Part shown: one piece after another, positions 43,468 through 51,288 of the stretch
Layout: every line of letters begins with the position of its first letter
How positions within the stretch are numbered: the first letter of the stretch is position 1
DNA from: a virus
Length of the DNA: 64,000 nt
Strand: one strand, 5' to 3'
Virus record (IMG/VR): IMGVR_UViG_3300024320_000003
Location: 114,738 to 178,737 of that record
Made by a program: the position numbers and the translations under genes
Notes under the pieces: generated by a model
The model's database searches: none
Seen by the model: only the letters and a program-made list of their open reading frames with translations
What the model was told of the DNA's origin: nothing

Positions 43468-43812
43468 ATGAATAAACTACAATCACTTAAATGCGTTGAA
43501 GTAACTTCACAGACGCAAGCCGACAATGGAACTATTTGTTACCATGACCCTATCACGAATACTGACTATCTTTCTTATGAAAGTGGATATATTCGTAGAG
43601 CATATACCCGTAATTACGAAAATTACAAAGGATATGAATGGTCTCATCGAACGATCTATCAATTAAATCCTACTAAGAAATCAATGCATGAATGGAATGG
43701 AACCACATGGCCTTCAACTGAAAGGATTATGATCGAAGATCCAAGCGAGCGTTTAGACAGACTTGCAAAGGCTGTAGTTAATTATAGAAAAACTCTTAGT
43801 AAGAATGCGTAA
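43468..43812 (+). CDS. Unknown protein, 114 aa
   Basis: 114 residues from the ATG at 43468, chosen because it follows the previous stop with an A-rich leader (AAAAAAATAAAA), whereas an upstream in-frame ATG at 43396 would overlap the previous gene by 62 bases. Tyr-rich (YESGYIRRAYTRNYENYKG); a C-terminal helix DRLAKAVVNYRKTL. Function unknown. Confidence 0.6.
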   Translation: MNKLQSLKCVEVTSQTQADNGTICYHDPITNTDYLSYESGYIRRAYTRNYENYKGYEWSHRTIYQLNPTKKSMHEWNGTTWPSTERIMIEDPSERLDRLAKAVVNYRKTLSKNA

Positions 43813-43921
43813 ACTAAAACATACACTTAAGCAGATTGATAGCGTAGACATCGTCCTAATTACTGCATTTGGACTTTATATGATTCTACTTGTTTCTAAC
43901 CTTTTAAAAATGGTAAACTAA
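43805..43921 (+). CDS. Very small membrane protein, 38 aa
   Basis: 38 codons from the ATG at 43805; one membrane helix (VLITAFGLYMILLVSNLL). It overlaps the gene before by 8 bases and the ATG after by one base, a coupled arrangement that supports it being real. Confidence 0.5.
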   Translation: MRKLKHTLKQIDSVDIVLITAFGLYMILLVSNLLKMVN

Positions 43922-44154
43922 TGAGATATACAGTAACATTTGAAGTATACATTGATGCAGATAACGATAAACATGCTCTTTCAAAGGGTGAACTTATCGC
44001 TGACAATCAAGAAAATAAGTACGGCCAATCATGGGATGTAACTGAATTACACCAAACTCCTTTCGCTTCTTTTAATACAAAAAAAGTAGATATTCAAAAA
44101 CTTAGAACGGAGCAAATGATTAAATCAATAGAAGAAGATCCATTACCGTTTTAA
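43921..44154 (+). CDS. Unknown protein, 77 aa
   Basis: 77 residues beginning RYTVTFEVYIDADNDKHALS, a beta-strand start with an acidic loop, then helices ending EEDPLPF. Its ATG overlaps the stop of the tiny membrane protein. Function unknown. Confidence 0.6.
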   Translation: MRYTVTFEVYIDADNDKHALSKGELIADNQENKYGQSWDVTELHQTPFASFNTKKVDIQKLRTEQMIKSIEEDPLPF

Positions 44155-44155
44155 T

Positions 44156-44347
44156 ATGATAACTTATCTATTTATTGGGGTAATTTATTCTTTTATTATG
44201 CACCTTTCATGGGATCATCATAGAAGAAATGATAAAAACTTTGGATTAGAAAAGTGGACACTTAAAGAATCTTTGGTATTAACGGTAATTTGGCCACTAT
44301 ACCTTCTATATTTCATTTATTCTTTTTTTAAAGGATTAGGAGATTAA
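44156..44347 (+). CDS. Small two-helix membrane protein, 63 aa
   Basis: 63 residues with hydrophobic helices at each end (YLFIGVIYSFIMHLSW and VLTVIWPLYLLYFIYSFF). Begins one base after the previous stop. Function unknown; a membrane effector is possible. Confidence 0.6.
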   Translation: MITYLFIGVIYSFIMHLSWDHHRRNDKNFGLEKWTLKESLVLTVIWPLYLLYFIYSFFKGLGD

Positions 44348-44372
44348 ACTTTTTATAAAACTCATATATAAT
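44344..44372 (+). promoter_or_regulatory. Middle-type promoter (TTAAAC-N16-ATATAAT), near-leaderless
   Basis: TTAAAC 44344-44349, 16 bases, ATATAAT 44366-44372. As at 25367, the start codon begins 4 bases after the -10-like element. Both elements are variants, so this is a weaker member of the class. Confidence 0.45.
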
Positions 44373-44376
44373 CAAT

Positions 44377-45210
44377 ATGCCAGAATTAGCAGAATTAAAA
44401 TTTACAGCAGATTACGTTAACCAAATGTCGGAAGGCATGAAATATGTTAACGTAGTAAAAAACCCAGAACATAAGTGTGAAGATCTAAATATACCCTTTA
44501 AGTTTTTTAAAATTAAAGCAGAATCTAGGGGTAAGGAAATGGTTCTTCTTATTTTAGATAATGATTCTGATAAAATTATTCCAATTCGAATGACAATGGG
44601 AATGAGCGGGTATTTTAAATTGACTAATACTGGCGACGAAGCAAAACATTCACACCTTAAATTTCATCGCAAAGACGGAACAACCCTTTCATTTGTAGAT
44701 ATGCGTAGATTTGGCAAGTGGAAGCAGGGTTTATGGTGGAATGATACACGAGGGGAGGATCCAACGACCTCCTTTGATTCTTTTTGGAAAGATATAATGA
44801 CTAATCTAACGTCACGCGCTTTCAGGAAACCACTCTATGAAGTCCTGATGAACCAAAAATATTTTAATGGAATAGGAAATTACCTAAGAGCGGAGATTAT
44901 TTATAGAGCCAAAGATGTAGATCCGTTTCTTCCAGCTGGAATGCAACTAGCAAAATACCCTAAAATACTAGAACTATGTAAAGATATTCCAATGCTAGCA
45001 TACGCAAAAGGAGGAGGAAGCATTAAAGATTGGGATAATCCATTCGGAACAGATGCTATTCAAGAAAAATTCATGCTATGTTATGGAAATCCTGTTATGT
45101 CGAAAAGAAAAGATTCGAATGGAAGAACATTTTGGTATGATTCTAAATGGGACAATGTTCCTACAAGTAGAGACGATTTAAAAGAATATTTCCATGGCGA
45201 TAGAAGCTAA
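44377..45210 (+). CDS. Fpg/Nei-family DNA glycosylase-AP lyase
   Basis: 277 residues. Pro2 and Glu3 (MPELAELK), the SRGKEMVLL lysine strand, VDMRRFGKW, and the helix-two-turn-helix LMNQKYFNGIGNYLRAEII are all Fpg/Nei hallmarks. It removes oxidised bases. The C-terminal zinc finger lacks the four cysteines: only one Cys is present (MLCYGNPVMSKRK then GRTFWYDSKWD), so it is a zinc-less type like eukaryotic NEIL1. It overlaps the next gene by 17 bases. Confidence 0.9.
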   Translation: MPELAELKFTADYVNQMSEGMKYVNVVKNPEHKCEDLNIPFKFFKIKAESRGKEMVLLILDNDSDKIIPIRMTMGMSGYFKLTNTGDEAKHSHLKFHRKDGTTLSFVDMRRFGKWKQGLWWNDTRGEDPTTSFDSFWKDIMTNLTSRAFRKPLYEVLMNQKYFNGIGNYLRAEIIYRAKDVDPFLPAGMQLAKYPKILELCKDIPMLAYAKGGGSIKDWDNPFGTDAIQEKFMLCYGNPVMSKRKDSNGRTFWYDSKWDNVPTSRDDLKEYFHGDRS

Positions 45211-45379
45211 GAAGTGGCTTAACGAAAACGAATGGCCAGATAATAATATAGACAGTGATGCATTTTCTCATTACACTAAAATGAGCAGTATCATGGAACA
45301 ATATGCCAGAGAATATCATGCTAAGAAATTAGAAGAAGCTCGAAAAAAAGAAGTAACACAATTTAAAAAGTTCTTATGA
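45194..45379 (+). CDS. Small helical protein, 61 aa
   Basis: 61 residues, charged and helical (MEQYAREYHAKKLEEARKKE). It overlaps the glycosylase by 17 bases and the flavodoxin-fold gene by 4. Function unknown. Confidence 0.55.
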   Translation: MAIEAKKWLNENEWPDNNIDSDAFSHYTKMSSIMEQYAREYHAKKLEEARKKEVTQFKKFL

Positions 45380-46008
45380 AGAAACTAGAACGCATGCAAA
45401 ACTTAATCGTAGTTGGACATCCTGATAAAAAATCATTTTGTTATAACGGAATTTTTAAAACAATCCAAGAATCTCTATTAGATAGTGATTACCTAAATGA
45501 AATACAGGTAATAGATTTATATAGAGATGATTTTTCTCAACCAAGAAAAGATCTTATTAAGGAATATCAAGATGCTGTAACATGGGCGGATAGAATTTAC
45601 TTCGTATCTCCTGTTTGGTGGTTTAGATTAACACCTAGAATGGAAATATTCTTTGACGAAGTATTTACCCCAGGTTTTGCGTATAAGTTTGTTCCCCTTT
45701 TCGGAGCATACGCGTATCCAAAGCCATTCTTAAGTGATAAAAAGGTAAGGACATATATAACCCATGGAGCTCCTTCATTACCCGTAAGAACTCTATATTT
45801 AAACTCAGTTAAATTACGTTTAGTGATGGGAGTATTTACATTTGTATTTGGATGGAATATTTCAAGATGGTTAAAGACAAAACAATTTTGGTCAGTTCCC
45901 TTCGTGAGCGATGCAAAAAGAAAGAAATATTTAGACAGAGTTAAAAAAGATATTAAGAGAGATCTTAAAAAACATCAAACATTACCTATGCAACATGAAA
46001 GTATATAG
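45376..46008 (+). CDS. NAD(P)H:quinone reductase-like, flavodoxin fold
   Basis: 210 residues. LIVVGHPDKKSFCYNGIF (FMN/FAD phosphate loop region), the ADRIYFVSPVWWFRLTPRM strand-helix and TPGFAYKF match the NQO/KefF flavodoxin-like family. It would reduce quinones or similar acceptors with NAD(P)H. A shorter, diverged relative lies at 58722. A redox gene of this type is unusual for a phage. Confidence 0.85.
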   Translation: MKKLERMQNLIVVGHPDKKSFCYNGIFKTIQESLLDSDYLNEIQVIDLYRDDFSQPRKDLIKEYQDAVTWADRIYFVSPVWWFRLTPRMEIFFDEVFTPGFAYKFVPLFGAYAYPKPFLSDKKVRTYITHGAPSLPVRTLYLNSVKLRLVMGVFTFVFGWNISRWLKTKQFWSVPFVSDAKRKKYLDRVKKDIKRDLKKHQTLPMQHESI

Positions 46009-46246
46009 ACCCACAAAAGAAATGAGAATTAATCCACTTTCCTTACAGGAGGGAGGATCTACAGTAACGGTGATTTACGATAATTACGCCGTTGAATTTA
46101 CAAACATTAAATCTCCTTATTCGTATATTTCTTCTATTCGCTTTGCTAAACGCAATGATATTTCTCTTAGAGGTTTTTTAATAAACGGTGAAGTATATGA
46201 CATGTGTAGTGGTAATAAAGAAACAAAAATAAATAAATCAGTATAA
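45995..46246 (+). CDS. Unknown protein, 83 aa
   Basis: 83 residues, beta-rich (STVTVIYDNYAVEFTNI), with SLRGFLINGEVYDMCSG near the end. It overlaps the previous gene by 14 bases and lies 6 bases before the epimerase. Function unknown. Confidence 0.55.
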   Translation: MKVYRPTKEMRINPLSLQEGGSTVTVIYDNYAVEFTNIKSPYSYISSIRFAKRNDISLRGFLINGEVYDMCSGNKETKINKSV

Positions 46247-46252
46247 TATTAT

Positions 46253-47146
46253 ATGAAAAACGTATTAGTCACAGGTGGTGCAGGATTTGTCGGAAGCAAC
46301 CTCATTAAACACCTACAGGAAACCTACCCAAAAATTAAAATAACTTCATTAGATAATTACTTCACGGGAAAAGAAGAAAATCATGTTCCTGGCGTAACCT
46401 ATTATAGAGGACATACTTGGGAAGCAGATACTATTTTTGAAAAATTAACAGAAGAAAATTACTTTGACACTGTATTTCACTTTGGAGAATATAGTAGAAT
46501 TGTTCAATCGTTTGAAGATATTGATTTTGTTCATAGGTCTATTCTATCTGGAACACCTGTTATATTAGAACTATGTAGAAAATGGAATTCAAAGTTAATT
46601 TATTCTGCATCTAGTTCTAAATTCGGTAACAACGGTGAAGATGAGAATCTTTCTCCTTATGCTTGGATGAAATCTAAGATGGTAGAATTAATCAAAAACT
46701 ATAATACATGGTATGATCTTCAATATGAGATCTGTTATTTCTTTAATGTATATGGACCTGGCCAAATTACATCAGGTGATTATGCAACAGTTGTCGGTAT
46801 TTTTGAAAGACAATTTAAAGCAGGTGAAAAGTGTTCAGTAGTTTCTCCTGGAAATCAAAGCAGAGACTTCACACACGTTGAAGACGTAGTTACAGCTCTT
46901 GGATTAGCAGCACAGAGAAAAGACAATCACGAATGGCACCTGAGAAGCGGAGTTAATACTACAATGATAGAATTAGCAGAAATGTATGGTGATTGGGTAA
47001 TGATTCCTGAAAGAAGAGGCGAAAGGTTTACAAGCGAAGACTTCCCATCAGACACTGAAGAAAAATTAGGCTGGAAACCAACTTGGAAATTACAAGATTG
47101 GGTAAATTTAGTAACATCATCAAAACAAGAAAAAATTAATGCATAA
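46253..47146 (+). CDS. NAD-dependent sugar epimerase/dehydratase (extended SDR)
   Basis: 297 residues. Rossmann motif VTGGAGFVGSN at the start, a SASSSKFG serine motif and the catalytic YAWMK (Y-x3-K), then the NVYGPGQ substrate motif. Family members act on nucleotide sugars, such as UDP-glucose 4-epimerase or dTDP-glucose dehydratase; the exact substrate cannot be read. It overlaps the guanylate kinase gene by 8 bases and could work with the RmlC- and RmlD-like genes. Confidence 0.9.
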   Translation: MKNVLVTGGAGFVGSNLIKHLQETYPKIKITSLDNYFTGKEENHVPGVTYYRGHTWEADTIFEKLTEENYFDTVFHFGEYSRIVQSFEDIDFVHRSILSGTPVILELCRKWNSKLIYSASSSKFGNNGEDENLSPYAWMKSKMVELIKNYNTWYDLQYEICYFFNVYGPGQITSGDYATVVGIFERQFKAGEKCSVVSPGNQSRDFTHVEDVVTALGLAAQRKDNHEWHLRSGVNTTMIELAEMYGDWVMIPERRGERFTSEDFPSDTEEKLGWKPTWKLQDWVNLVTSSKQEKINA

Positions 47147-47630
47147 AAAAGGTAAAATAGTATTAGTAGGAAAGGCAGCCGCTGGAAAAGATTATTTAAG
47201 AACTAGATATGAAAATAGAGGTTTCGTTTTTGGAGTCTCTTATACTACTCGTCCTCCTCGTAAGAAGGCAAACGAACAAGAAGGAGTAGACTACTATTTT
47301 GTAAACGAAGATAGCTTTAAAAACATGATCGATAATGATGAATTCGTTGAGTATCAAAAATTTAACGGATGGTATTACGGAATCACAAAGGAAGAATTTG
47401 AAAGATGTGACGTAATGATTTTAAATGCGGAAGCAGTCGATTTATTAAATGAAGAATATCGAAGCAGATGCTTTGTAACTTATATAGATATACCAATTGA
47501 CGTAAGAAGATCAAGGATCATAGAAAGAAACGACCCAGATGACAATTTTGAAAGAAGAATTCAGGCTGATGAAGATCAATTTAGAAACTTTTTCAATTAT
47601 GATTGTAGAATAACTAACCACAACTTTTAA
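47139..47630 (+). CDS. gmk: Guanylate kinase-like nucleotide kinase
   Basis: 163 residues. P-loop VGKAAAGKD, then the GMK signature SYTTRPPRKKANEQEGVDYY and the TYIDIPIDVRRSRIIERN lid region. It phosphorylates (d)GMP to (d)GDP, feeding RNR and DNA synthesis. It is shorter than bacterial Gmk (about 205), lacking part of the C-terminal helix. It overlaps the epimerase by 8 bases. Confidence 0.88.
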   Translation: MHKKGKIVLVGKAAAGKDYLRTRYENRGFVFGVSYTTRPPRKKANEQEGVDYYFVNEDSFKNMIDNDEFVEYQKFNGWYYGITKEEFERCDVMILNAEAVDLLNEEYRSRCFVTYIDIPIDVRRSRIIERNDPDDNFERRIQADEDQFRNFFNYDCRITNHNF

Positions 47631-47652
47631 AACAACAATAAATAATAATAAG

Positions 47653-48165
47653 ATGGCAGATTTAAAGATGAACTTATCACAACTAGAAACAAAGAGAGAC
47701 GAACTTATCAAAGAAATTGATGCGACTTCAAAGGATATGACTAATAAAACCTATGATGTTGATTTCGTAAGTAACGCTAATATTAACAAAACATTATCTC
47801 ATCTAGATAAAAATTACAAATGGACAGTTAAGAATGCTGCTCTTTTAATTAATCTTCACGAAGCTCTAAAGGCTGAAAAAACTAGAATTTCAAAAGAAGG
47901 TGGCGATGCAATAGTAGCCCTAAAAACAGTTCCACTTAATACACTATACAGTGCTCTGACAACACTTGAAGGAACAGGCGTATCTCAGGCAAAAGCATTT
48001 ACAACTCTTCTTACACAGGTAGGTTTCAATATTAGTGAAGCCATGAAAACTATGCAGGAATCAAATAAAGAAATACAAACTCTTCATGTTTCTTTAGCTG
48101 AAGTTGAAAAAGAAATAGAAGAGAATAACGTAGAAACAGTAACACCGGATGAAGTTAGCAAGTAA
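47653..48165 (+). CDS. Unknown helical protein, 170 aa
   Basis: 170 residues, nearly all helix, with N- and C-terminal coiled coils (LSQLETKRDELIKEIDA; VSLAEVEKEIEENN). It overlaps the next gene by 17 bases. No family recognised. Confidence 0.6.
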   Translation: MADLKMNLSQLETKRDELIKEIDATSKDMTNKTYDVDFVSNANINKTLSHLDKNYKWTVKNAALLINLHEALKAEKTRISKEGGDAIVALKTVPLNTLYSALTTLEGTGVSQAKAFTTLLTQVGFNISEAMKTMQESNKEIQTLHVSLAEVEKEIEENNVETVTPDEVSK

Positions 48166-48664
48166 ATCTAAAAACAGATTAGAACTCTTAGACGTAATTC
48201 AAGAAGGAATTACGGTCGAAGATACGACTCTATCTGTTGAAAAGATTAAGCAATTAGCCTATCCTAGCCTTTTAGAAAAGGTAAGTGGATGGGTTACTGA
48301 AAAGAAAGGTTTTAGCGGAGGTCTTGCAAAAGAGAAAGCTAAAACAATGATTAAATTTGATAGTAGTAAAACAACGGGTGCAAGAAGCATGCATTTTATG
48401 GGAACTACTAACAAGCCCACTCTCACCGTAGAGAGTGCTGGAATTAAGGTTGCTATAGAATTTATTAAAGGAGATAGAGGCTCAGATTTAAGAGAAGCCA
48501 TCGGACAATCGATGATATACTCAACAGCGTATGATTTTGTAATGTGTGTATTTTTAGATTCAACTGATGATAAAAGAATTAAAGGAGGATCTTCTTCAAT
48601 CACAGAACATTATTTTTTAAACAACCTTTGGGATAATTTTAACGTAAAGTTTACATTAGTATAA
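48149..48664 (+). CDS. Unknown protein, possible nuclease fold, 171 aa
   Basis: 171 residues. The KVAIEFIKGDRGSDLREAIG segment followed by QSMIYSTAYDFVMCVFLD resembles the strand-helix-strand around a PD-(D/E)xK-like core, but the catalytic pattern is not complete. Function uncertain. Confidence 0.5.
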   Translation: MKLASKSKNRLELLDVIQEGITVEDTTLSVEKIKQLAYPSLLEKVSGWVTEKKGFSGGLAKEKAKTMIKFDSSKTTGARSMHFMGTTNKPTLTVESAGIKVAIEFIKGDRGSDLREAIGQSMIYSTAYDFVMCVFLDSTDDKRIKGGSSSITEHYFLNNLWDNFNVKFTLV

Positions 48665-48674
48665 CAAACCATAT

Positions 48675-49205
48675 ATGCAAATATTCGTAACATCAAACCA
48701 ACAGTTTGGGAGACCTGGGGCTATCAAGAAGTATGATAGGCCCTTTTCTTCGCTAGAAGAAATGAATGAAACATTAATAGAAAACTGGAACCTTACAGTT
48801 TCACCCGAAGATGTAGTATATGTTTTAGGTAATTTTGGATGGGATCCGACCACCGTAGAGAACTGTATTAATACATTAAATGGCCATATATATTTTATAG
48901 AAGGAGAATTTGATAAAGCGACTGTTGACGTTTCTATGCTTCCTAACGCAGATAAGAAGATGGAAGAAATAGGACAAATAGACTTTTTACCAGAAATGGA
49001 CGCATGTATGTCTTATTGGCCTCTTTCAATTTGGCCTGGTAAATACTTATTAAGCGGTCATCCTTCTAAGAAAATTAAAACAAGTCCTTCTAAAAAGATA
49101 ATTAACGTATCATGTGACCAATGGTCTTATAAACCAGTTAACATAAAATCACTGATAGGGTTGTTCGAGGAAAATAATTTGAAAAAAAGTGAAAATAAAC
49201 AGTAA
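48675..49205 (+). CDS. Metallophosphoesterase-fold protein with lost metal ligands
   Basis: 176 residues laid out like a calcineurin-type phosphoesterase (TSD-HFGH..., LGDF, GNHD, N-G-D-W-YKPV). Here the matching positions read TSNQQFGR, VLGNFG, IEGEFD, LSGHPSKK and NVSCDQWSYKPVNI: most metal ligands are replaced (D to N, H to Q, D to N, N to E, H to F). The fold seems kept but catalysis is unlikely. It may act as a binding or decoy protein. It ends KSENKQ within the repeat preceding the sigma promoter. Confidence 0.7.
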   Translation: MQIFVTSNQQFGRPGAIKKYDRPFSSLEEMNETLIENWNLTVSPEDVVYVLGNFGWDPTTVENCINTLNGHIYFIEGEFDKATVDVSMLPNADKKMEEIGQIDFLPEMDACMSYWPLSIWPGKYLLSGHPSKKIKTSPSKKIINVSCDQWSYKPVNIKSLIGLFEENNLKKSENKQ

Positions 49206-49209
49206 AAAG

Positions 49210-49250
49210 TTTTTTTATCTCAGATATTTTGCTTATATTAGTATAGTAAT
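49210..49250 (+). promoter_or_regulatory. Early-type repeated promoter box, copy 4 (ECF sigma gene)
   Basis: TTTTTTTATCTCAG then ATATTTTGCTTATATTAGTA then TAGTAAT, 26 bases before the sigma ATG; preceded by GAAAATAAACAGTAAAAAG. Confidence 0.72.
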
Positions 49251-49275
49251 TAATTAAAAACCAAAAATATAACGT

Positions 49276-49875
49276 ATGGCTACCTACAAACAACTAACTC
49301 AAAACTTTCTAGAAACAGGATCAGATCAAGACTTCGCAGCTCTTTACAACAAGATAAAGCCAGGTCTAACTTCGTACATTTACAAAATAGTTAAAGATCG
49401 TGAAATGGCAGAAGACATTGCAGTAAACACATTAACTAAGATGTGGACCAAAATAGAACAATATAACCCAAGTTACGGAATTACTACTTGGTTATATAGA
49501 ATCGCATTTAACGACTCTTTAGGTTATATTAAAAAAAGAAATCAAACTACGTCTTTGAGTAAATTATCAGAATATGGTGTAGAAGTAAGTGGCACTGGAT
49601 CAGTTTCAAATACTCTAAAAGATTTAGTCTTAGATCATGAAGAAAAAACTGAACAAGATTATCTAGAAGAAGATGACGCTCTTCAAGACAAATACATTAA
49701 AACTCTAGAAGCTATGCAAAATCTAAAAGAAATGTATAGAGATATTCTAGTAGACAGAATGGTAAATCATATGAAATATGACCAACTAGCAACTAAATAT
49801 AAACTTCCACTGCAGACTATTAAAAATAGAATTCGTAGAGGTAAAGCTTTAATCGTTGAAGCTGTAGAAAAATAA
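49276..49875 (+). CDS. ECF-type RNA polymerase sigma factor
   Basis: 199 residues. Region 2 is clear: KDREMAEDIAVNTLTKMWTK (about 38-57) and YGITTWLYRIAFNDSLGYIK (about 68-87); a linker precedes region 4 (about 150-199: YRDILVDRMVNHMKYDQLA, then KLPLQTIKNRIRRGKALI). There is no region 1 or 3, as in ECF sigmas. It would redirect host RNA polymerase. The gene has the early-type box, and the window holds twelve TGAAAC-N16-GTATAAT-like sites, a form typical of ECF promoters, so it likely drives middle genes including gp45, gp44 and gp55. Phage ECF sigmas are unusual. Confidence 0.9.
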   Translation: MATYKQLTQNFLETGSDQDFAALYNKIKPGLTSYIYKIVKDREMAEDIAVNTLTKMWTKIEQYNPSYGITTWLYRIAFNDSLGYIKKRNQTTSLSKLSEYGVEVSGTGSVSNTLKDLVLDHEEKTEQDYLEEDDALQDKYIKTLEAMQNLKEMYRDILVDRMVNHMKYDQLATKYKLPLQTIKNRIRRGKALIVEAVEK

Positions 49876-49894
49876 ATATGAAAGGAAGCACAAC

Positions 49895-50095
49895 ATGCAA
49901 GAAGGAAAGAAGAATGACCCAGAGTTTGTGTTCTGTTATTGGGACGAATTTAAACCTAACGTAGAAAAAGATGATAGTAGTAGTTTACAAGAAGAGCAAG
50001 ACGGCAAAGAAATTATACATGACGGTATTCGAAAACGAAGCAACACCGGACAGGATAATAAATGCGAAAGCAAGAAAGCCTCTGATTCCGAATGA
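49895..50095 (+). CDS. Uncertain small acidic protein, 66 aa
   Basis: 66 codons starting 19 bases after the sigma gene. The first 40 residues look protein-like (DPEFVFCYWDEFKPNVEKDD), but the rest overlaps another frame by 77 bases and is low complexity. It may be real, or only the following frame is used. Confidence 0.35.
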   Translation: MQEGKKNDPEFVFCYWDEFKPNVEKDDSSSLQEEQDGKEIIHDGIRKRSNTGQDNKCESKKASDSE

Positions 50096-50183
50096 ATATG
50101 AAATCGTAGAGTTAGGAATGGGATCAAGTTTTATTAAGTGGTATAAAGATAAGCATAAAATTAAAAAACATGAATTGGCGTAA
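50019..50183 (+). CDS. Small basic protein, 54 aa
   Basis: 54 residues from the ATG at 50019 (an upstream in-frame ATG at 49971 adds 16 less convincing residues). TVFENEATPDRIINAKARKP then NEYEIVELGMGSSF and a basic end. It overlaps the next small gene by 14 bases. Function unknown. Confidence 0.5.
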   Translation: MTVFENEATPDRIINAKARKPLIPNEYEIVELGMGSSFIKWYKDKHKIKKHELA

Positions 50184-50310
50184 TCAAATTGACGAATGGG
50201 ACGAAGAATTTTACGAAGATCGTCCTAGGAAGGGTAAATTGCCTAAAATGAAAGACGTTGAAAAATCGCTAGCAAGCAAAAAAAGAAAAGATATTGAAAA
50301 TAAACAGTAA
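50170..50310 (+). CDS. Small charged protein, 46 aa
   Basis: 46 codons from ATG 50170: NWRNQIDEWDEEFYEDRPRK, then a Lys-rich end. Its last codons (ENKQ stop) are encoded by the repeat before the next early box, the same ending as the protein finishing at 49205. Function unknown. Confidence 0.5.
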   Translation: MNWRNQIDEWDEEFYEDRPRKGKLPKMKDVEKSLASKKRKDIENKQ

Positions 50311-50314
50311 AAAG

Positions 50315-50355
50315 TTTTTTTATCTCAGAAATTTTGCTTATATTAGATAAGTAAT
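50315..50355 (+). promoter_or_regulatory. Early-type repeated promoter box, copy 5
   Basis: TTTTTTTATCTCAG then AAATTTTGCTTATATTAGAT then AAGTAAT, 15 bases before the next ATG; preceded by GAAAATAAACAGTAAAAAG. Confidence 0.7.
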
Positions 50356-50369
50356 TAATTAAACAAGTA

Positions 50370-50927
50370 ATGAATCATCAAGAAACATCAATAGAAAAAT
50401 TAGAATCAGCTCCTCAAAGTACAACTGAGAAAGCAATCGATACTCTATTTTCTGTACTATGTTCTTCTTCTAAAAAAAGCAAGAAGATAGTTTACGTGGA
50501 TATGGATGGCGTCTTAGTAGATTTACATGCAAAACTCAGAGAATATCCTGAAGACGTTGTAAAATCTCTAGGAAACGATATTGATAAATTACCTGCTCTT
50601 TTCCTCGATCCTCCTCCAATGGAAGGTGCGATTGAAGCCTTTAACATTCTTTGTTCTTTATTCGATGTGTATATTCTATCAACTGCACCTTGGGATAATC
50701 CTGAAGCTTTAATGCACAAAAGACTATGGGTTGAAAAGCATCTAGGAAAAAATGCATATAAAAGATTAATTCTTTCTCACAACAAACATTTAAATGTTGG
50801 AGACTTTTTAATCGATGATAGAACTGCAAACGGAGCTGGTCAATTTACAGGAGAACATATTCATTTTGGAACAGAAAAATGGCCAGATTGGAAGGCTACT
50901 TTAGACTATCTTATACCTCACGCTTAA
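50370..50927 (+). CDS. 5'(3')-deoxyribonucleotidase-like HAD phosphatase
   Basis: 185 residues. A 38-residue N-terminal extension precedes HAD motif I VDMDGVLVDLH, then PMEGAIEAF, motif II ILSTAPWDNPEAL, Lys in HKRLWVEKHLG and motif IV FLIDDRTANGAGQF. This is the NT5C family, which dephosphorylates (deoxy)nucleoside monophosphates. Its 3' end overlaps the minus-strand metalloprotease-like gene by 17 bases. Confidence 0.88.
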   Translation: MNHQETSIEKLESAPQSTTEKAIDTLFSVLCSSSKKSKKIVYVDMDGVLVDLHAKLREYPEDVVKSLGNDIDKLPALFLDPPPMEGAIEAFNILCSLFDVYILSTAPWDNPEALMHKRLWVEKHLGKNAYKRLILSHNKHLNVGDFLIDDRTANGAGQFTGEHIHFGTEKWPDWKATLDYLIPHA

Positions 50928-51288
50928 ATATAAGCTTAATCCAGTTATATCTTTTTCTGGATTCTAAGTATTTATAATTCTTTTCATTGGCATACGCTTC
51001 TCTTTCAAATGAGATGTTACGGTATGCTCCGGTTCCATAGATGAACAATTTTATAAACCATTCAGTAACATATAGAATATAGAAAGGAATCACTAAAAGT
51101 TCTTCCTGCTGCTTTATATGTATAGATTCATGATTAATAATCCTCTTCGCTCTTCCTCTCCACCATTTACCAGAATCATACTTTTCTCTTAGAACGATAA
51201 AGGGCCAAAGGGTAATTCCTCCAATTGACATAAACCAGCTTACTGCGTTTAAAAATCTGTCACTATATTTAATAATCGGTGTTTTCAT
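50911..51288 (-). CDS. HExxH membrane-associated zinc protein, 125 aa
   Basis: 125 residues on the minus strand from the ATG at 51288 (an in-frame ATG at 51321 is less likely). NHESIHIKQQEELL holds the zinc HExxH motif (HESIH), followed by a hydrophobic segment (VIPFYILYVTEWFIKLFIYG) and a candidate third ligand in FEREAYANE, the gluzincin-type pattern HExxH...ExxA. It is likely a small membrane metallopeptidase. It is transcribed away from the T9SS gene; a lysis or envelope role is possible but unproven. Confidence 0.7.
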   Translation of the reverse strand: MKTPIIKYSDRFLNAVSWFMSIGGITLWPFIVLREKYDSGKWWRGRAKRIINHESIHIKQQEELLVIPFYILYVTEWFIKLFIYGTGAYRNISFEREAYANEKNYKYLESRKRYNWIKLIFKREV

